Notes under the pieces: generated by a model
Databases searched by the model: none
What the model was told of the DNA's origin: nothing
The model's input: the letters and a program-made list of their open reading frames with translations, nothing else
Part shown: in pieces, positions 1 through 8,169 of the stretch
How positions within the stretch are numbered: the first letter of the stretch is position 1
How the letters are laid out: the number at the start of each line of letters is the position of its first letter
Assembly: GCA_017434555.1 (NCBI GenBank)
Contig: JAFRFB010000038.1
Coordinates: 1-64,000 of the forward strand
Origin: Methanobrevibacter sp.
GTDB taxonomy: Archaea; Methanobacteriota; Methanobacteria; Methanobacteriales; Methanobacteriaceae
Direction: 5' to 3'
DNA length: 64,000 bases
Translations under genes and position numbers: made by a program

Positions 1-1
1 A

Positions 2-127
2 ATGGCATAATTCTTTATGTAATTTATTGTTTTTTGATATTGATTTTAATTTGTCTTTAAAATAAGTTTTTAATGGTTTTAAGTTGGTAATATATTGTAT
101 AAATCTTGTTTTATCCCACAAAATATT
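2..127 (-). other. Open coding-like fragment running off the left edge
   Basis: Just after the early stop of the DUF2142 gene, the minus strand shifted by +1 stays open for about 42 codons to the window edge. It begins with N-I-L-W-D-K-T-R-F-I-Q-Y and continues as a basic, lysine-rich stretch. It does not resemble the membrane-spanning C-terminus that the DUF2142 paralogue at 3700-5232 has at this place, so it is probably the edge of another gene or a mobile-element remnant rather than a simple frameshift. No start codon is visible. I do not recognise the family. Confidence 0.2.
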
Positions 128-1313
128 TTACATTGCCATTAAATAAAGGAAATGAATCATTTTTAATATAAAGTTTACTTAAATTATTTACTAAATGTGG
201 TATTTGATCTCCCATGTGTAAAAATGGAATAATCCCTTCTAATGGATTGTTTAATATATGTTGCATTTGTAATGTAGCATTTACATTATTTTGCTCAAAA
301 ACTATACTCCTCCAAGAGTGGAGGAGGCTATTCATTGCAAAATATTTACTCCAGATTAAGGTAATTCCAAAAATAATTGTGAGAGATAGGAATGATAATA
401 AATAATATTTTTCATTTTTATAGTTTTCTTTTGGAATAAAAAATAATAATAGGATTAACGAAGCAAAAGTTATTTTTGATATAGCTAAAATTAATACTAA
501 TGATGTATAAATAATAATATTTCTTTTCGATAGATTTTTGGATTTATACATGTGAAATAAATAAGCTAAAGCTATAAAAGTAAAAGAGAAAATAAAGCAA
601 TCACAACTTATTGAAGCGGCTTGCGATATTGATAATGGGAAACAAGCAACAATTGCCATTGGTAATTTTAGCATAGGTGTTTTTTTAATTGCTATTCCAC
701 ATAAAGTAGCATACATCAACAAATTACATATACGGCCTAACCATAAAAGCCAAATATTATCTAGATTAAGTAATTTAGCTAGTCCTATACCAATTGCAGG
801 TGCAATATATGCATAAAATGGATTTTGCTCAAATGATGATGCTATTAAAACTTCAGTTTCATTAATTTTTCCACTATCCCAATCGGTTTCATAAATACTT
901 ATATATTTTGGGGAATTTTTAATTGAGTCAATACTTATAAAACCACTTTCATTTCCTTGTGTTATATATTCTGGTACTAGAACACCTCTTGATGTAATTT
1001 CAGACCTTATAAGATGTTCTTTTTCGTCAGATATGGAATTTATTGGAGATAAAAAAACAAACATAATACCAAATAACAATATTATAATTACCGCAGTTCT
1101 ATGAATACTCTTTGTTTTAAAATAATAAAGTAATGAAATTACTCCACTTATAATTACATAAATCAAAACTAGTAATTCTTTATATGGAAATAGATAGTTT
1201 TTAATTGAAAATACTGAGAAAGTAGCTATTAAAGTAATTATAATAAATGAAAATATTGCTAAATTTTTTTGAGAATTAATGTGTATGATAGATTTTAAGT
1301 TATTTATAGTCAT
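111..1313 (-). CDS. DUF2142-type membrane protein, C-terminally truncated
   Basis: This is a 400-residue polytopic membrane protein paralogous to the 510-residue protein at 3700-5232. Shared blocks are SDE.EH..R.EITSRG, EQNPFY.YI and the run IW.LWLGRI.N..MYA. Proteins of this type resemble the DUF2142/GT-C-like membrane proteins common in glycan loci; a polyprenyl-linked glycosyl transfer role is inference. The ATG at 1313 follows a GGGG motif. The alignment to the paralogue breaks near residue 375 and the protein stops about 110 residues early, losing the last group of membrane helices. The gene is therefore probably truncated by a rearrangement and may be non-functional. Confidence 0.75.
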   Translation of the reverse strand: MTINNLKSIIHINSQKNLAIFSFIIITLIATFSVFSIKNYLFPYKELLVLIYVIISGVISLLYYFKTKSIHRTAVIIILLFGIMFVFLSPINSISDEKEHLIRSEITSRGVLVPEYITQGNESGFISIDSIKNSPKYISIYETDWDSGKINETEVLIASSFEQNPFYAYIAPAIGIGLAKLLNLDNIWLLWLGRICNLLMYATLCGIAIKKTPMLKLPMAIVACFPLSISQAASISCDCFIFSFTFIALAYLFHMYKSKNLSKRNIIIYTSLVLILAISKITFASLILLLFFIPKENYKNEKYYLLSFLSLTIIFGITLIWSKYFAMNSLLHSWRSIVFEQNNVNATLQMQHILNNPLEGIIPFLHMGDQIPHLVNNLSKLYIKNDSFPLFNGNVKYFVG

Positions 1314-1314
1314 G

Positions 1315-1655
1315 ATATCCCCAATAATTATAATATATATTTATTTTTTTATCACTATTAAATTTCTGTATTTCATTTTTGGGCAATGTTGAAATCAATT
1401 AAGTTCAATAAAAATCCATTAAAACACATCATGCTGAAAGTAGACGGATTAAGAATCCACACATTCAAAAAAGAAATACCTGTTGTTAAAGACGTAAAAA
1501 CTATTGTTGTATAGAAAAAGTACAAGACTTAAACATTAGTTTACAATATTTTTAGCAATAAAATTTCATAAATGATTCCAACATTGTTTTTTTTAACAAA
1601 TATTAAATATTTTGAGGTGTATATTGATAAATATAATCTGTAATAGGTGTTCTGT
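1315..1655. other. Intergenic remnant region
   Basis: About 340 bases lie between the divergent DUF2142 and GT2 genes. They contain one short gene fragment (1386-1514), AT-rich stretches usable as promoters in both directions, and the AGGTG ribosome binding site (1645-1649) of the next gene. Nothing else is recognisable. Confidence 0.5.
1386..1514 (+). pseudogene. Orphan 3' gene fragment of about 42 codons
   Basis: From ATG 1386 to TAG 1512-1514 there is a 42-residue frame beginning MLKSIKFNKNPLK and ending EIPVVKDVKTIVV. Upstream the frame closes after nine more codons, and no ribosome binding site precedes the ATG. Its GAC, ATC, CAC and TTC codons differ from the T-ending codons of the neighbouring glycosyltransferases. 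It looks like the tail of a lost gene. The family is not recognised. Confidence 0.25.
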
Positions 1656-3485
1656 TTGGTAAAAGTTTCTGTAGTCATTGCTGTTTATAATGTTGAAAAT
1701 TATTTAAAAAAATGTTTAGATAGTGTTATTAATCAAACTTTGGAAGATATTGAAATTATCTGTGTCGATGATGGTTCAACTGATAATTCACCCAATATTT
1801 TAAATGATTATAAAAACTCTGATAATAGAATTCAAGTTATTAGACAAGAAAACCAGGGACGCAGTGGTGCTACTAACACGGGTTTGAAATACGTCACCGG
1901 AGATTACATATTTTTTGTTGATAGTGATGATTGGATTGAATTAACAGCATTAGAAAAATTATATAATAATGCTATTGAAAATGATAGTGATTTAGTTTTA
2001 TATGACTCAATCGAACATTTTTCAGAAAATCAAACTAATATACGGGATTTTTATCTTTTAAAAGATTTAACCAATGAAGTTTTCACATATAAAGATGAAA
2101 AACAGTTAGTTTTAAATAGTTATTTTGTACCATGGGCAAAATTATATAAAACTTCTTTTTTTAAAAAACATAATCTGAAATTTCATAATTTTTTATTATT
2201 TGTGGATATTAGTTTAACTGTACCTGCTACATTGTTAGCTGAAAGAATTACTTATTTGCCTGAAGTTCTTTACCATTATAATAGATTAAATCAATCTTCA
2301 ATGCAAAATACTAAAATTAAATCTAATAGATCAAAAGTCATTTTTGAGTTAATTGATTTTGTTGAAAATTTTTTAAATGAAAATAATTTTTTCAAAGAAC
2401 TTGAATTAAATTTTTTGAAATTTAAAATATCCCAACCAAAAGTAATGTTTGATAATCTTAATGAAGACTCAAAAGATGAATTTTATCAATTGCTGAGAAA
2501 ATGCTTTTTTTCAATAGATTCTTCTGCAAAATTAATTTCAAAATTACCTTTAGAATTTTATTCATTTTTTATTCATGTTATTACATTTGATACGTATGAA
2601 CAATATAAAGTTGTAAATCATTATAAAAATAATATTAATGAGTTATTTTTTGAATATTTAAATAAAAATGATTTAGATCTTAAATTAAAAGATTTTAACA
2701 CTGTTGGTATAAATGATGAATCTGATATTATTGTATCTTTAACTTCATTTCCAGAAAGAATTAATGAAGTTCCATATACAATTTATTCCTTATTGAATCA
2801 GAATTTAAAACCAAAAAAAGTTATTTTATGGTTGGCTAGTGAAGAATTTCCAAATAAGGAAGATGATCTTCCAAGTATTCTTTTAAATCTTAAAAATAAT
2901 GGGCTGGAAATAAAATGGTGCGAAAATCTTATATCATATAAGAAATTAATACCCTCATTAAAGGAGTATCCAGACAATATAATTGCAACTGCAGATGATG
3001 ATGTTTTCTATGTGGATACTTGGCTCGAATCTCTTTATAATTCATATTTGGAAAATCTGAATTCAATTATTTGTACAAGATCTAGAAAAATAAAGATTAA
3101 TGATGACAATACGTTTGATAAATATGTTAATTGGCCAGTATCTGAAAGTTCAGAAGATGCTTCTTATTTAAATTTATTTACTGGCGTAGGTGGAGTTTTA
3201 TATCCTTCAAATTCACTAAATCATGAAGTTTTAAATTATGATGTGGCAAGTAAATTGTGTCCTCATGCTGATGATTTATGGTTTTGGGCAATGGCTGTTT
3301 TAAATAAAACTAAAATTGTTAAAATCGATTTTAAAAATCCAACTTCATTAAATATTTATCGTAGTTTAGAATTTAGTGATGATAAAAGATTATTCGAACT
3401 AAATATTAATAAAAATGATGAACAAATTAAAAATATTATTAATGAATTTCCTAAAATCCTTGAAGTAATTGGTGATGAAAAATGA
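1656..3485 (+). CDS. Two-domain glycosyltransferase (GT2 plus second GT-A-like domain)
   Basis: This 609-residue protein is predicted to transfer sugars in the cytoplasm. Residues 1-230 are a GT2 domain: it starts VKVSVVIAVYNVE, with DDGSTDNS as nucleotide-binding acidic motif and a VDSDDW DXD motif. A second domain covers about residues 355-560, opening with IIVSLTSFPERI and containing TADDDVFY and TGVGGVLYPS. That domain is also known as a stand-alone protein in bacterial LPS/EPS loci. I prefer the TTG start at 1656 because AGGTG at 1645-1649 is correctly spaced; a GTG at 1647 lies inside that motif. The next gene overlaps by 4 bases (ATGA), so the two are translationally coupled. Confidence 0.85.
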   Translation: MVKVSVVIAVYNVENYLKKCLDSVINQTLEDIEIICVDDGSTDNSPNILNDYKNSDNRIQVIRQENQGRSGATNTGLKYVTGDYIFFVDSDDWIELTALEKLYNNAIENDSDLVLYDSIEHFSENQTNIRDFYLLKDLTNEVFTYKDEKQLVLNSYFVPWAKLYKTSFFKKHNLKFHNFLLFVDISLTVPATLLAERITYLPEVLYHYNRLNQSSMQNTKIKSNRSKVIFELIDFVENFLNENNFFKELELNFLKFKISQPKVMFDNLNEDSKDEFYQLLRKCFFSIDSSAKLISKLPLEFYSFFIHVITFDTYEQYKVVNHYKNNINELFFEYLNKNDLDLKLKDFNTVGINDESDIIVSLTSFPERINEVPYTIYSLLNQNLKPKKVILWLASEEFPNKEDDLPSILLNLKNNGLEIKWCENLISYKKLIPSLKEYPDNIIATADDDVFYVDTWLESLYNSYLENLNSIICTRSRKIKINDDNTFDKYVNWPVSESSEDASYLNLFTGVGGVLYPSNSLNHEVLNYDVASKLCPHADDLWFWAMAVLNKTKIVKIDFKNPTSLNIYRSLEFSDDKRLFELNINKNDEQIKNIINEFPKILEVIGDEK

Positions 3486-3691
3486 CTAAAGACGAAAAAG
3501 ATTTAATTATCGAAAATTTAAGAGAATATTTATTAATATTAGAATTTAATGATTCTAAGAATAATGAACAAATATCTTCACTTAATGAAAGGATTTCTCA
3601 ACTTGAAAATGAAAATATTTCTTTAAAAAAAGAAATTGAACATTTCAAATCAACGAAAGCTTATAAATTATGGAATTTATATAAAAAATAG
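3482..3691 (+). CDS. Small coiled-coil protein, detached glycosyltransferase tail
   Basis: This 69-residue acidic/basic protein is almost entirely predicted coiled coil (heptad-like L/I spacing through ISSLNERISQLENENISL) and ends STKAYKLWNLYKK. The same layout, coiled coil then an S/T-K-x-W/Y-K tail, forms the C-terminus of the glycosyltransferases at 21755-22855 and 25160-26194 in this locus. It therefore looks like a free-standing version of that tail, possibly mediating assembly or membrane association of the upstream transferase. The ATG overlaps the upstream stop. The function is not known. Confidence 0.6.
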   Translation: MTKDEKDLIIENLREYLLILEFNDSKNNEQISSLNERISQLENENISLKKEIEHFKSTKAYKLWNLYKK

Positions 3692-3699
3692 AGGTTGCT

Positions 3700-5232
3700 A
3701 TGAAAGAATTAATGAAAATTAAATTCAATGATTTAGTTAAAAATCTGTTAAGTTCGTATAAATATTGGATTGTTTATTTAATTCTTATTTTAATAGCAAT
3801 GTTTTCAATGTTCAATATTGAAAATTACATACATCCAAAATTTGAATTAATAATTTTATTGTTGGTTTCAATTATTAGCATTTTTTCAATAGTTTACTAT
3901 TATAAACATGGAAAACATGAACTGTATAAGCTTACTTTTATACTATTGCTTTTGTTTGGTTTAATCTGTGCATTTACAGTACCTATTGATTCAGTTTCTG
4001 ATGAGTATGAACATTTTACAAGAGCAGAAATTACTTCAAGAGGAATTTTGTTTCCAGAGTATGTTGATGGAAATTATGAATCTATTTCTAGTTTAACTAA
4101 TTTTTATTTACCTTCACATGATAAGACGGTTTTTCAAGTTGATGGTGATAATCAAAAAATAAATACTTCTATTTCTTACCATGATTCGGCTTTTGAACAG
4201 AATCCATTTTATGGTTATATATTTTCTGCTATCGGTATTGGAATAGCTAAATTATTAGATTTGAATGTAATATGGATGCTATGGCTTGGAAGAATTTTTA
4301 ATGTAATTATGTATGCAGGATTAGTATCTCTAGCTATTAAAAAAACACCAATTTTTAAAATTAAGTTATTTGCAATATCTTGCCTTCCAGTTTGTCTTTT
4401 TCAAGCATTTTCATTAAGTATTGATTCATTTATAGCGGGATTGGGTATTTTTGCTGTGGCATATTTTTTTAAAATGTCCGTGAATAAATTCGATAGAAAG
4501 GACATAATAGTTTTTTCTGTATCATGCTTACTCATAGGATTATGTAAATTGCCTTATCTGGCTTTGATATTTTTAATTTTATTCCTTCCAAAAGATAATT
4601 TTAAGGAAGATAAGTATTATTTTTATTGTATTTTGTCAATTGTTCTGGTTTCAATTATTGGATTGTTATGGAATAATTTGATTGCTACACCAGCATTATA
4701 TCATTCTTGGAGAAATACTTATTTCATTCAAAATAATGTAAATGTTTCAAATCAGATAAATTATATTTTATTACATCCTTATGATTTTATCATTGAATTT
4801 TTACATCTATTTAATTCTATACCATATATTTTTGGAGGATTTTTCACTTTTTATTCATATACAATTGAAGGCGGGCAATATGTTGCGTCAGCTTTTATAT
4901 CATTTTTATTGACACTTTTTGTTGCATTCATATCTATTTATCCAGACAATACAAAAATTAATTTAAAATCAAGGATTGGAACATTAATTGTATTTATAAT
5001 TATTTATGTTGGCACATTCATTGTACAATTATTATCATGGAGCCCAGTTGGACAATTAACGCTTCAGGGAGCTCTTCCAAGATACTTTTTAGTATTATTC
5101 GCATTATTGCCTTTTATTTTTTCAAATTATATTGCAAATTATAAAAATCAAGAATTAGATAGATACACTTTTGTTTTGGTCTTATTTTTCATTTCTTCAA
5201 TGCTGATTTCATTTGCAGTAAAATACTACTAA
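3700..5232 (+). CDS. DUF2142-type polytopic membrane protein
   Basis: This 510-residue protein has about eleven hydrophobic helices and an extracytoplasmic loop after the second or third, which carries the conserved SDEYEHFTRAEITSRG and EQNPFYGYI motifs. The acidic D-E motif in the first large loop is typical of GT-C-fold transferases that use lipid-linked sugars; the exact reaction is unknown. GAGGT lies just before ATG 3700. It is the intact counterpart of the truncated gene at 111-1313. Its stop overlaps the convergent wecC stop by four bases, so there is no intergenic spacer. Confidence 0.8.
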   Translation: MKELMKIKFNDLVKNLLSSYKYWIVYLILILIAMFSMFNIENYIHPKFELIILLLVSIISIFSIVYYYKHGKHELYKLTFILLLLFGLICAFTVPIDSVSDEYEHFTRAEITSRGILFPEYVDGNYESISSLTNFYLPSHDKTVFQVDGDNQKINTSISYHDSAFEQNPFYGYIFSAIGIGIAKLLDLNVIWMLWLGRIFNVIMYAGLVSLAIKKTPIFKIKLFAISCLPVCLFQAFSLSIDSFIAGLGIFAVAYFFKMSVNKFDRKDIIVFSVSCLLIGLCKLPYLALIFLILFLPKDNFKEDKYYFYCILSIVLVSIIGLLWNNLIATPALYHSWRNTYFIQNNVNVSNQINYILLHPYDFIIEFLHLFNSIPYIFGGFFTFYSYTIEGGQYVASAFISFLLTLFVAFISIYPDNTKINLKSRIGTLIVFIIIYVGTFIVQLLSWSPVGQLTLQGALPRYFLVLFALLPFIFSNYIANYKNQELDRYTFVLVLFFISSMLISFAVKYY

Positions 5233-6458
5233 TTCAGTGAGTATAAATTTCCATAGTTATAAAGCTTGATTTTATCCGGAACCTTGTAAATTATATTTTT
5301 AGTATCAAAGATTACCGTATCTTCATGTATTAATGTATAATCAAGGTTTTTAAATTCATTATGATCACACAATATTAAAATTAAGTCCGCATCTTTAACC
5401 GCATCTTTAAAAGTAACGAAATCAGGATTGTCTATATGTGGGTCATGGATAGCTATTTCATAATCTTTACTTAAATTGGCTATAATTTCATATGCAGGAC
5501 TTTCTCTATCATCACCTGTATTTCCTTTATATGAAACTCCCAAAACTGCAATTTTACCTTTTTTTATTATTTTTCTTACATTTTCACATACGAATTCAGG
5601 CATTGAATTATTAGTATCTCTTGCAAGCTTGATTATTTTAGCAGTTTCCGGTGCTTTTGCGTAAATAAAGTAAGGATCAATTGCAAGGCAGTGTCCTCCA
5701 ACACCAGGTCCCGGAGAATGCAAATTAACTCTTGGATGTTTATTTGCCATTTTAATAACATCCAGGGCATTAACGCCTATTTCAGTACAGATTTTTGCAA
5801 GTTCATTAGCCAGTGCAATGTTAACGTCTCTGAAAGTGTTTTCCATACATTTTGATAACTCTGCAGTTTTTGCTTCGGTTAACATTAATTCGCCTTCTAC
5901 GAATTGACCATATACTTCACTTGCCTTTTTAGAACATTTTGGAGTTACCCCTCCGATAATGCGGTCATTATGAATCAATTCTTCTATTATTTTTCCAGGC
6001 AGAACCCTTTCAGGGCAATGTGCAAGATATAAATCTTTCCCGATTGTAAAACCTGCTTTTTCAAATATTGGTTTTATAACATCGTCCGTTGACATCGGTG
6101 CAATGGTGGATTCAACAATAATTGTATTTCCCTTTTCCAAGTAGGGAATTATTGATTCACACGCACTTACAACATAACTTAAATCACAGCTATAATTTTC
6201 AACAATATATGGGGTAGGAACTGTAATGATGAATGCGTCCGCCTTTTCAGGTTTTAAGGAGGCTTTATAAACTTTATTTTTTAAAGCTTGTTTTATTATA
6301 TCAGATATTCCAGGCTCTTCGATGTGTATGATTCCATTATTTAAGTTTTCTATCATTTTTTCATTAACATCAACTCCAACAACTTGGCAGTGATTTCTTG
6401 CGAATAATGCTGCTGTTGGAAGTCCGATATAGCCTTGTCCAATAATACACACTTTCAT
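5229..6458 (-). CDS. wecC: UDP-N-acetyl-D-mannosamine dehydrogenase
   Basis: This 409-residue NAD-dependent enzyme oxidises a UDP-hexosamine at C6 to the uronate (UDP-ManNAc to UDP-ManNAcA), supplying an acidic sugar to the surface polymer. Visible features are the N-terminal Rossmann motif GQGYIGLPTA (residues 7-16), ESTIAP near 116, HCPERVLPG near 148 and the catalytic cysteine C257 in GVGGHCLAIDPYF. The length is normal for the UDP-glucose/UDP-ManNAc dehydrogenase family. No UDP-GlcNAc 2-epimerase (wecB) lies in the window, so that step must be encoded elsewhere. The start ATG is preceded by AAGGGGTG. It is divergent from rfbD across a repeat-bearing promoter region. Confidence 0.9.
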   Translation of the reverse strand: MKVCIIGQGYIGLPTAALFARNHCQVVGVDVNEKMIENLNNGIIHIEEPGISDIIKQALKNKVYKASLKPEKADAFIITVPTPYIVENYSCDLSYVVSACESIIPYLEKGNTIIVESTIAPMSTDDVIKPIFEKAGFTIGKDLYLAHCPERVLPGKIIEELIHNDRIIGGVTPKCSKKASEVYGQFVEGELMLTEAKTAELSKCMENTFRDVNIALANELAKICTEIGVNALDVIKMANKHPRVNLHSPGPGVGGHCLAIDPYFIYAKAPETAKIIKLARDTNNSMPEFVCENVRKIIKKGKIAVLGVSYKGNTGDDRESPAYEIIANLSKDYEIAIHDPHIDNPDFVTFKDAVKDADLILILCDHNEFKNLDYTLIHEDTVIFDTKNIIYKVPDKIKLYNYGNLYSLN

Positions 6459-6482
6459 ACAAACACCCCTTGTAATTTTAAA

Positions 6483-6531
6483 TATTAATATAGATATATT
6501 TAATTAATATAGATATATTTAATTAATATAT
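6483..6531. repeat. 19-bp tandem repeat in the wecC/rfbD divergent promoter
   Basis: The unit GATATATTTAATTAATATA occurs twice head to tail (6493-6511 and 6512-6530), preceded by a partial copy ending TTAATATA. The first 18 bases occur a third time at 25098-25115, upstream of the DUF616 gene. The repeats contain TATA-like sequences on both strands and fill the 91-base gap between wecC and rfbD, so they probably form the core promoters. Whether they also bind a regulator is unknown. Confidence 0.7.
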
Positions 6532-6549
6532 TAAATATTTGGGGATAAT

Positions 6550-7389
6550 ATGAAAATTTTAATTGCTGGTTCTAATGGTATGTTAGGCCATGATTTAATA
6601 GAAGTTCTAAAAGATAATCATGAATTAATATTAACAAACTCCAAATCATTAGATATAACTGATAAAGAGCATACAATTAATTTTATTAAGGAAAATAATC
6701 CTGATATTGTTATTAACTCTGCTGCTTATACTAATGTTGATGGATGTGAAGAAAATGTTGATTTGGCGTTTGCCGTTAATGGTGAAGGTCCAAAAAATCT
6801 CGCTTTGGGATGTAAGGAAGTTAACTGTCCATTAGTACATGTAAGTACTGATTATGTATTTAATGGTAAAAATACGCGCCCATGGCTTGAAGATGATGAA
6901 ATTGGTCCAATCAGTGTTTACGGTAAAAGTAAACTTGAAGGAGAAATTGGAATTCAGGAAACCATAGATAATTTCTTTATCATACGAACTGCATGGTTAT
7001 ATGGTATTAATGGAGGTAATTTCCCTAAAACAATGCTGGAACTTGCTAAAACTCATCCTGAAATCACTGTTGTTACTGATGAGGTGGGATGTCCAACTTA
7101 TACTTTGGATTTGGCTAAAGCTATTGGCCAATTAATTGAAACAGATTATTATGGAATTTATCATATAACAAATTCAGACAGCTGTTCATGGTTTGATTTT
7201 GCAAAATACATTTTTGAAGTGGCTGATGTGGATGTTAAAGTAACTCCAGTTACTGCATCAGAGTTTGCAAGACCTGCTCCAAGACCATCATATTCAGTTT
7301 TAGAAAATAAAAAATGGATTGATAATGGATTTGAACCTTTAAGAAGTTATAAAGAGGCCATAGTTGAATATATTAATTTAATCAGGTGA
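6550..7389 (+). CDS. rfbD: dTDP-4-dehydrorhamnose reductase
   Basis: This 279-residue SDR-fold enzyme performs the last step of dTDP-L-rhamnose synthesis, reducing dTDP-4-keto-L-rhamnose. Visible features are the nucleotide-binding motif GSNGMLG (7-13), the STDYVFNG segment (99-106) and the catalytic Y124-x3-K128 in VYGKSK. The length is normal. It is separated by about 5 kb from the other three rhamnose genes (12618-15070). GGGGATA precedes the start. Its stop TGA overlaps an AGGTGA ribosome binding site that serves the RNase gene four bases downstream, so rfbD and the RNase/inhibitor pair appear to be one transcript. Confidence 0.93.
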   Translation: MKILIAGSNGMLGHDLIEVLKDNHELILTNSKSLDITDKEHTINFIKENNPDIVINSAAYTNVDGCEENVDLAFAVNGEGPKNLALGCKEVNCPLVHVSTDYVFNGKNTRPWLEDDEIGPISVYGKSKLEGEIGIQETIDNFFIIRTAWLYGINGGNFPKTMLELAKTHPEITVVTDEVGCPTYTLDLAKAIGQLIETDYYGIYHITNSDSCSWFDFAKYIFEVADVDVKVTPVTASEFARPAPRPSYSVLENKKWIDNGFEPLRSYKEAIVEYINLIR

Positions 7390-7393
7390 GCTT

Positions 7394-7840
7394 ATGGATA
7401 AACGTTTTATTTTTATCTTTGCTATTTTTTTAATAGCCATTTTCGCAGGCTTATCTGTTATTTCATCAGCACATATTGATAAAGTTTCTATTAATAAGAC
7501 AGATATTAGTGAAAATGGTCAATATTGTACTGTAAATGAGGTAGCAGCTTATATAAAAGAATATCACAAACTTCCAAGCAATTATATAACGAAAAGTCAG
7601 GCTAAAGACCTTGGATGGAGTGGAGGCCCTCTTAAAAAATATGCTCCTGGAAAAAGTATAGGCGGTGATACTTTTACAAATAGACAGGGTGTCCTGCCAA
7701 AAAGTTCGGATAAATACATCGAATGTGATATTAATGCAAATGGAACAAACCGTGGCGCTGAAAGAATAGTATTTAACACAGGAGATTTTAGAGTATATTA
7801 CACAGGCGATCATTATAATACATTTGTTGAATTGAAATAG
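7394..7840 (+). CDS. Secreted barnase-like guanyl-preferring ribonuclease
   Basis: This 148-residue protein has an N-terminal hydrophobic segment (about residues 5-26, ending VISSA) that looks like a signal peptide or membrane anchor, followed by a full barnase/RNase N1-type domain. It keeps YHKLP.NYITK, PGKSIGGD.F.NR and GDHYNTF. The residues matching barnase K27, E73, R83, R87 and H102 are K67, E110, R120, R124 and H140, so the catalytic set is intact. In bacteria such RNases cleave RNA outside the producer or in competing cells. Four bases follow rfbD and the next gene is a barstar-like inhibitor. A secreted archaeal toxin is inference; nutrient scavenging is the alternative. Confidence 0.9.
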   Translation: MDKRFIFIFAIFLIAIFAGLSVISSAHIDKVSINKTDISENGQYCTVNEVAAYIKEYHKLPSNYITKSQAKDLGWSGGPLKKYAPGKSIGGDTFTNRQGVLPKSSDKYIECDINANGTNRGAERIVFNTGDFRVYYTGDHYNTFVELK

Positions 7841-7849
7841 GTGTTTTAA

Positions 7850-8089
7850 TTGAATTTAATAGAAATTGACGGTAAATTAATTAAAAAGGAGGGGCATGAT
7901 TATATTAAAGAGACATTAAATTTTCCAGATTATTATGGTAAAAATTTAGATGCTTTATATGATTGCTTAACTGAAATAGGCATTAAAACTCAAATAAAGT
8001 TAATTAATGCTGAATTAATTCCAAATGATTTATTAGAGACTTTTATTGATGCATCTGATGAAAATACTTTTTTAGAATTTGAATATTAA
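7850..8089 (+). CDS. Barstar-like ribonuclease inhibitor
   Basis: This 79-residue cytoplasmic protein of the barstar family would bind and block the upstream RNase. The diagnostic helix FPDYYGKNLDALYDCL (25-40) matches barstar FxxYYGxNLDALWDCL. D34 and D38 correspond to barstar D35 and D39, the residues that insert into the barnase active site. The TTG start at 7850 follows AGGTG (7839-7843), which overlaps the RNase stop codon, so immunity is translationally coupled to the toxin. It is slightly shorter than classical barstar (about 90 residues) at the C-terminus. Confidence 0.9.
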   Translation: MNLIEIDGKLIKKEGHDYIKETLNFPDYYGKNLDALYDCLTEIGIKTQIKLINAELIPNDLLETFIDASDENTFLEFEY

Positions 8090-8116
8090 AAGGTAATATT
8101 TTTATATTATCTTTTT
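8088..8116 (+). terminator. Stem-loop terminator after the barstar gene
   Basis: Arms 8088-8099 (AAAAGGTAATAT) and 8104-8115 (ATATTATCTTTT) pair over 12 positions with one G-T wobble around a TTTT loop, and the 3' arm itself runs into a T-rich stretch. It starts within the barstar stop codon (8087-8089). It would end the rfbD-RNase-inhibitor transcript before the exporter genes. Confidence 0.6.
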
Positions 8117-8169
8117 CAAATCATTAAATTAAGTTTAATTTTAAATAAATTGGTGGATTTGATTTATTA

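Noticed and set aside
6483-6531. CRISPR-like repeat array
   Set aside because: The repeat is a direct tandem without spacers and lies in a promoter; no Cas genes are near.
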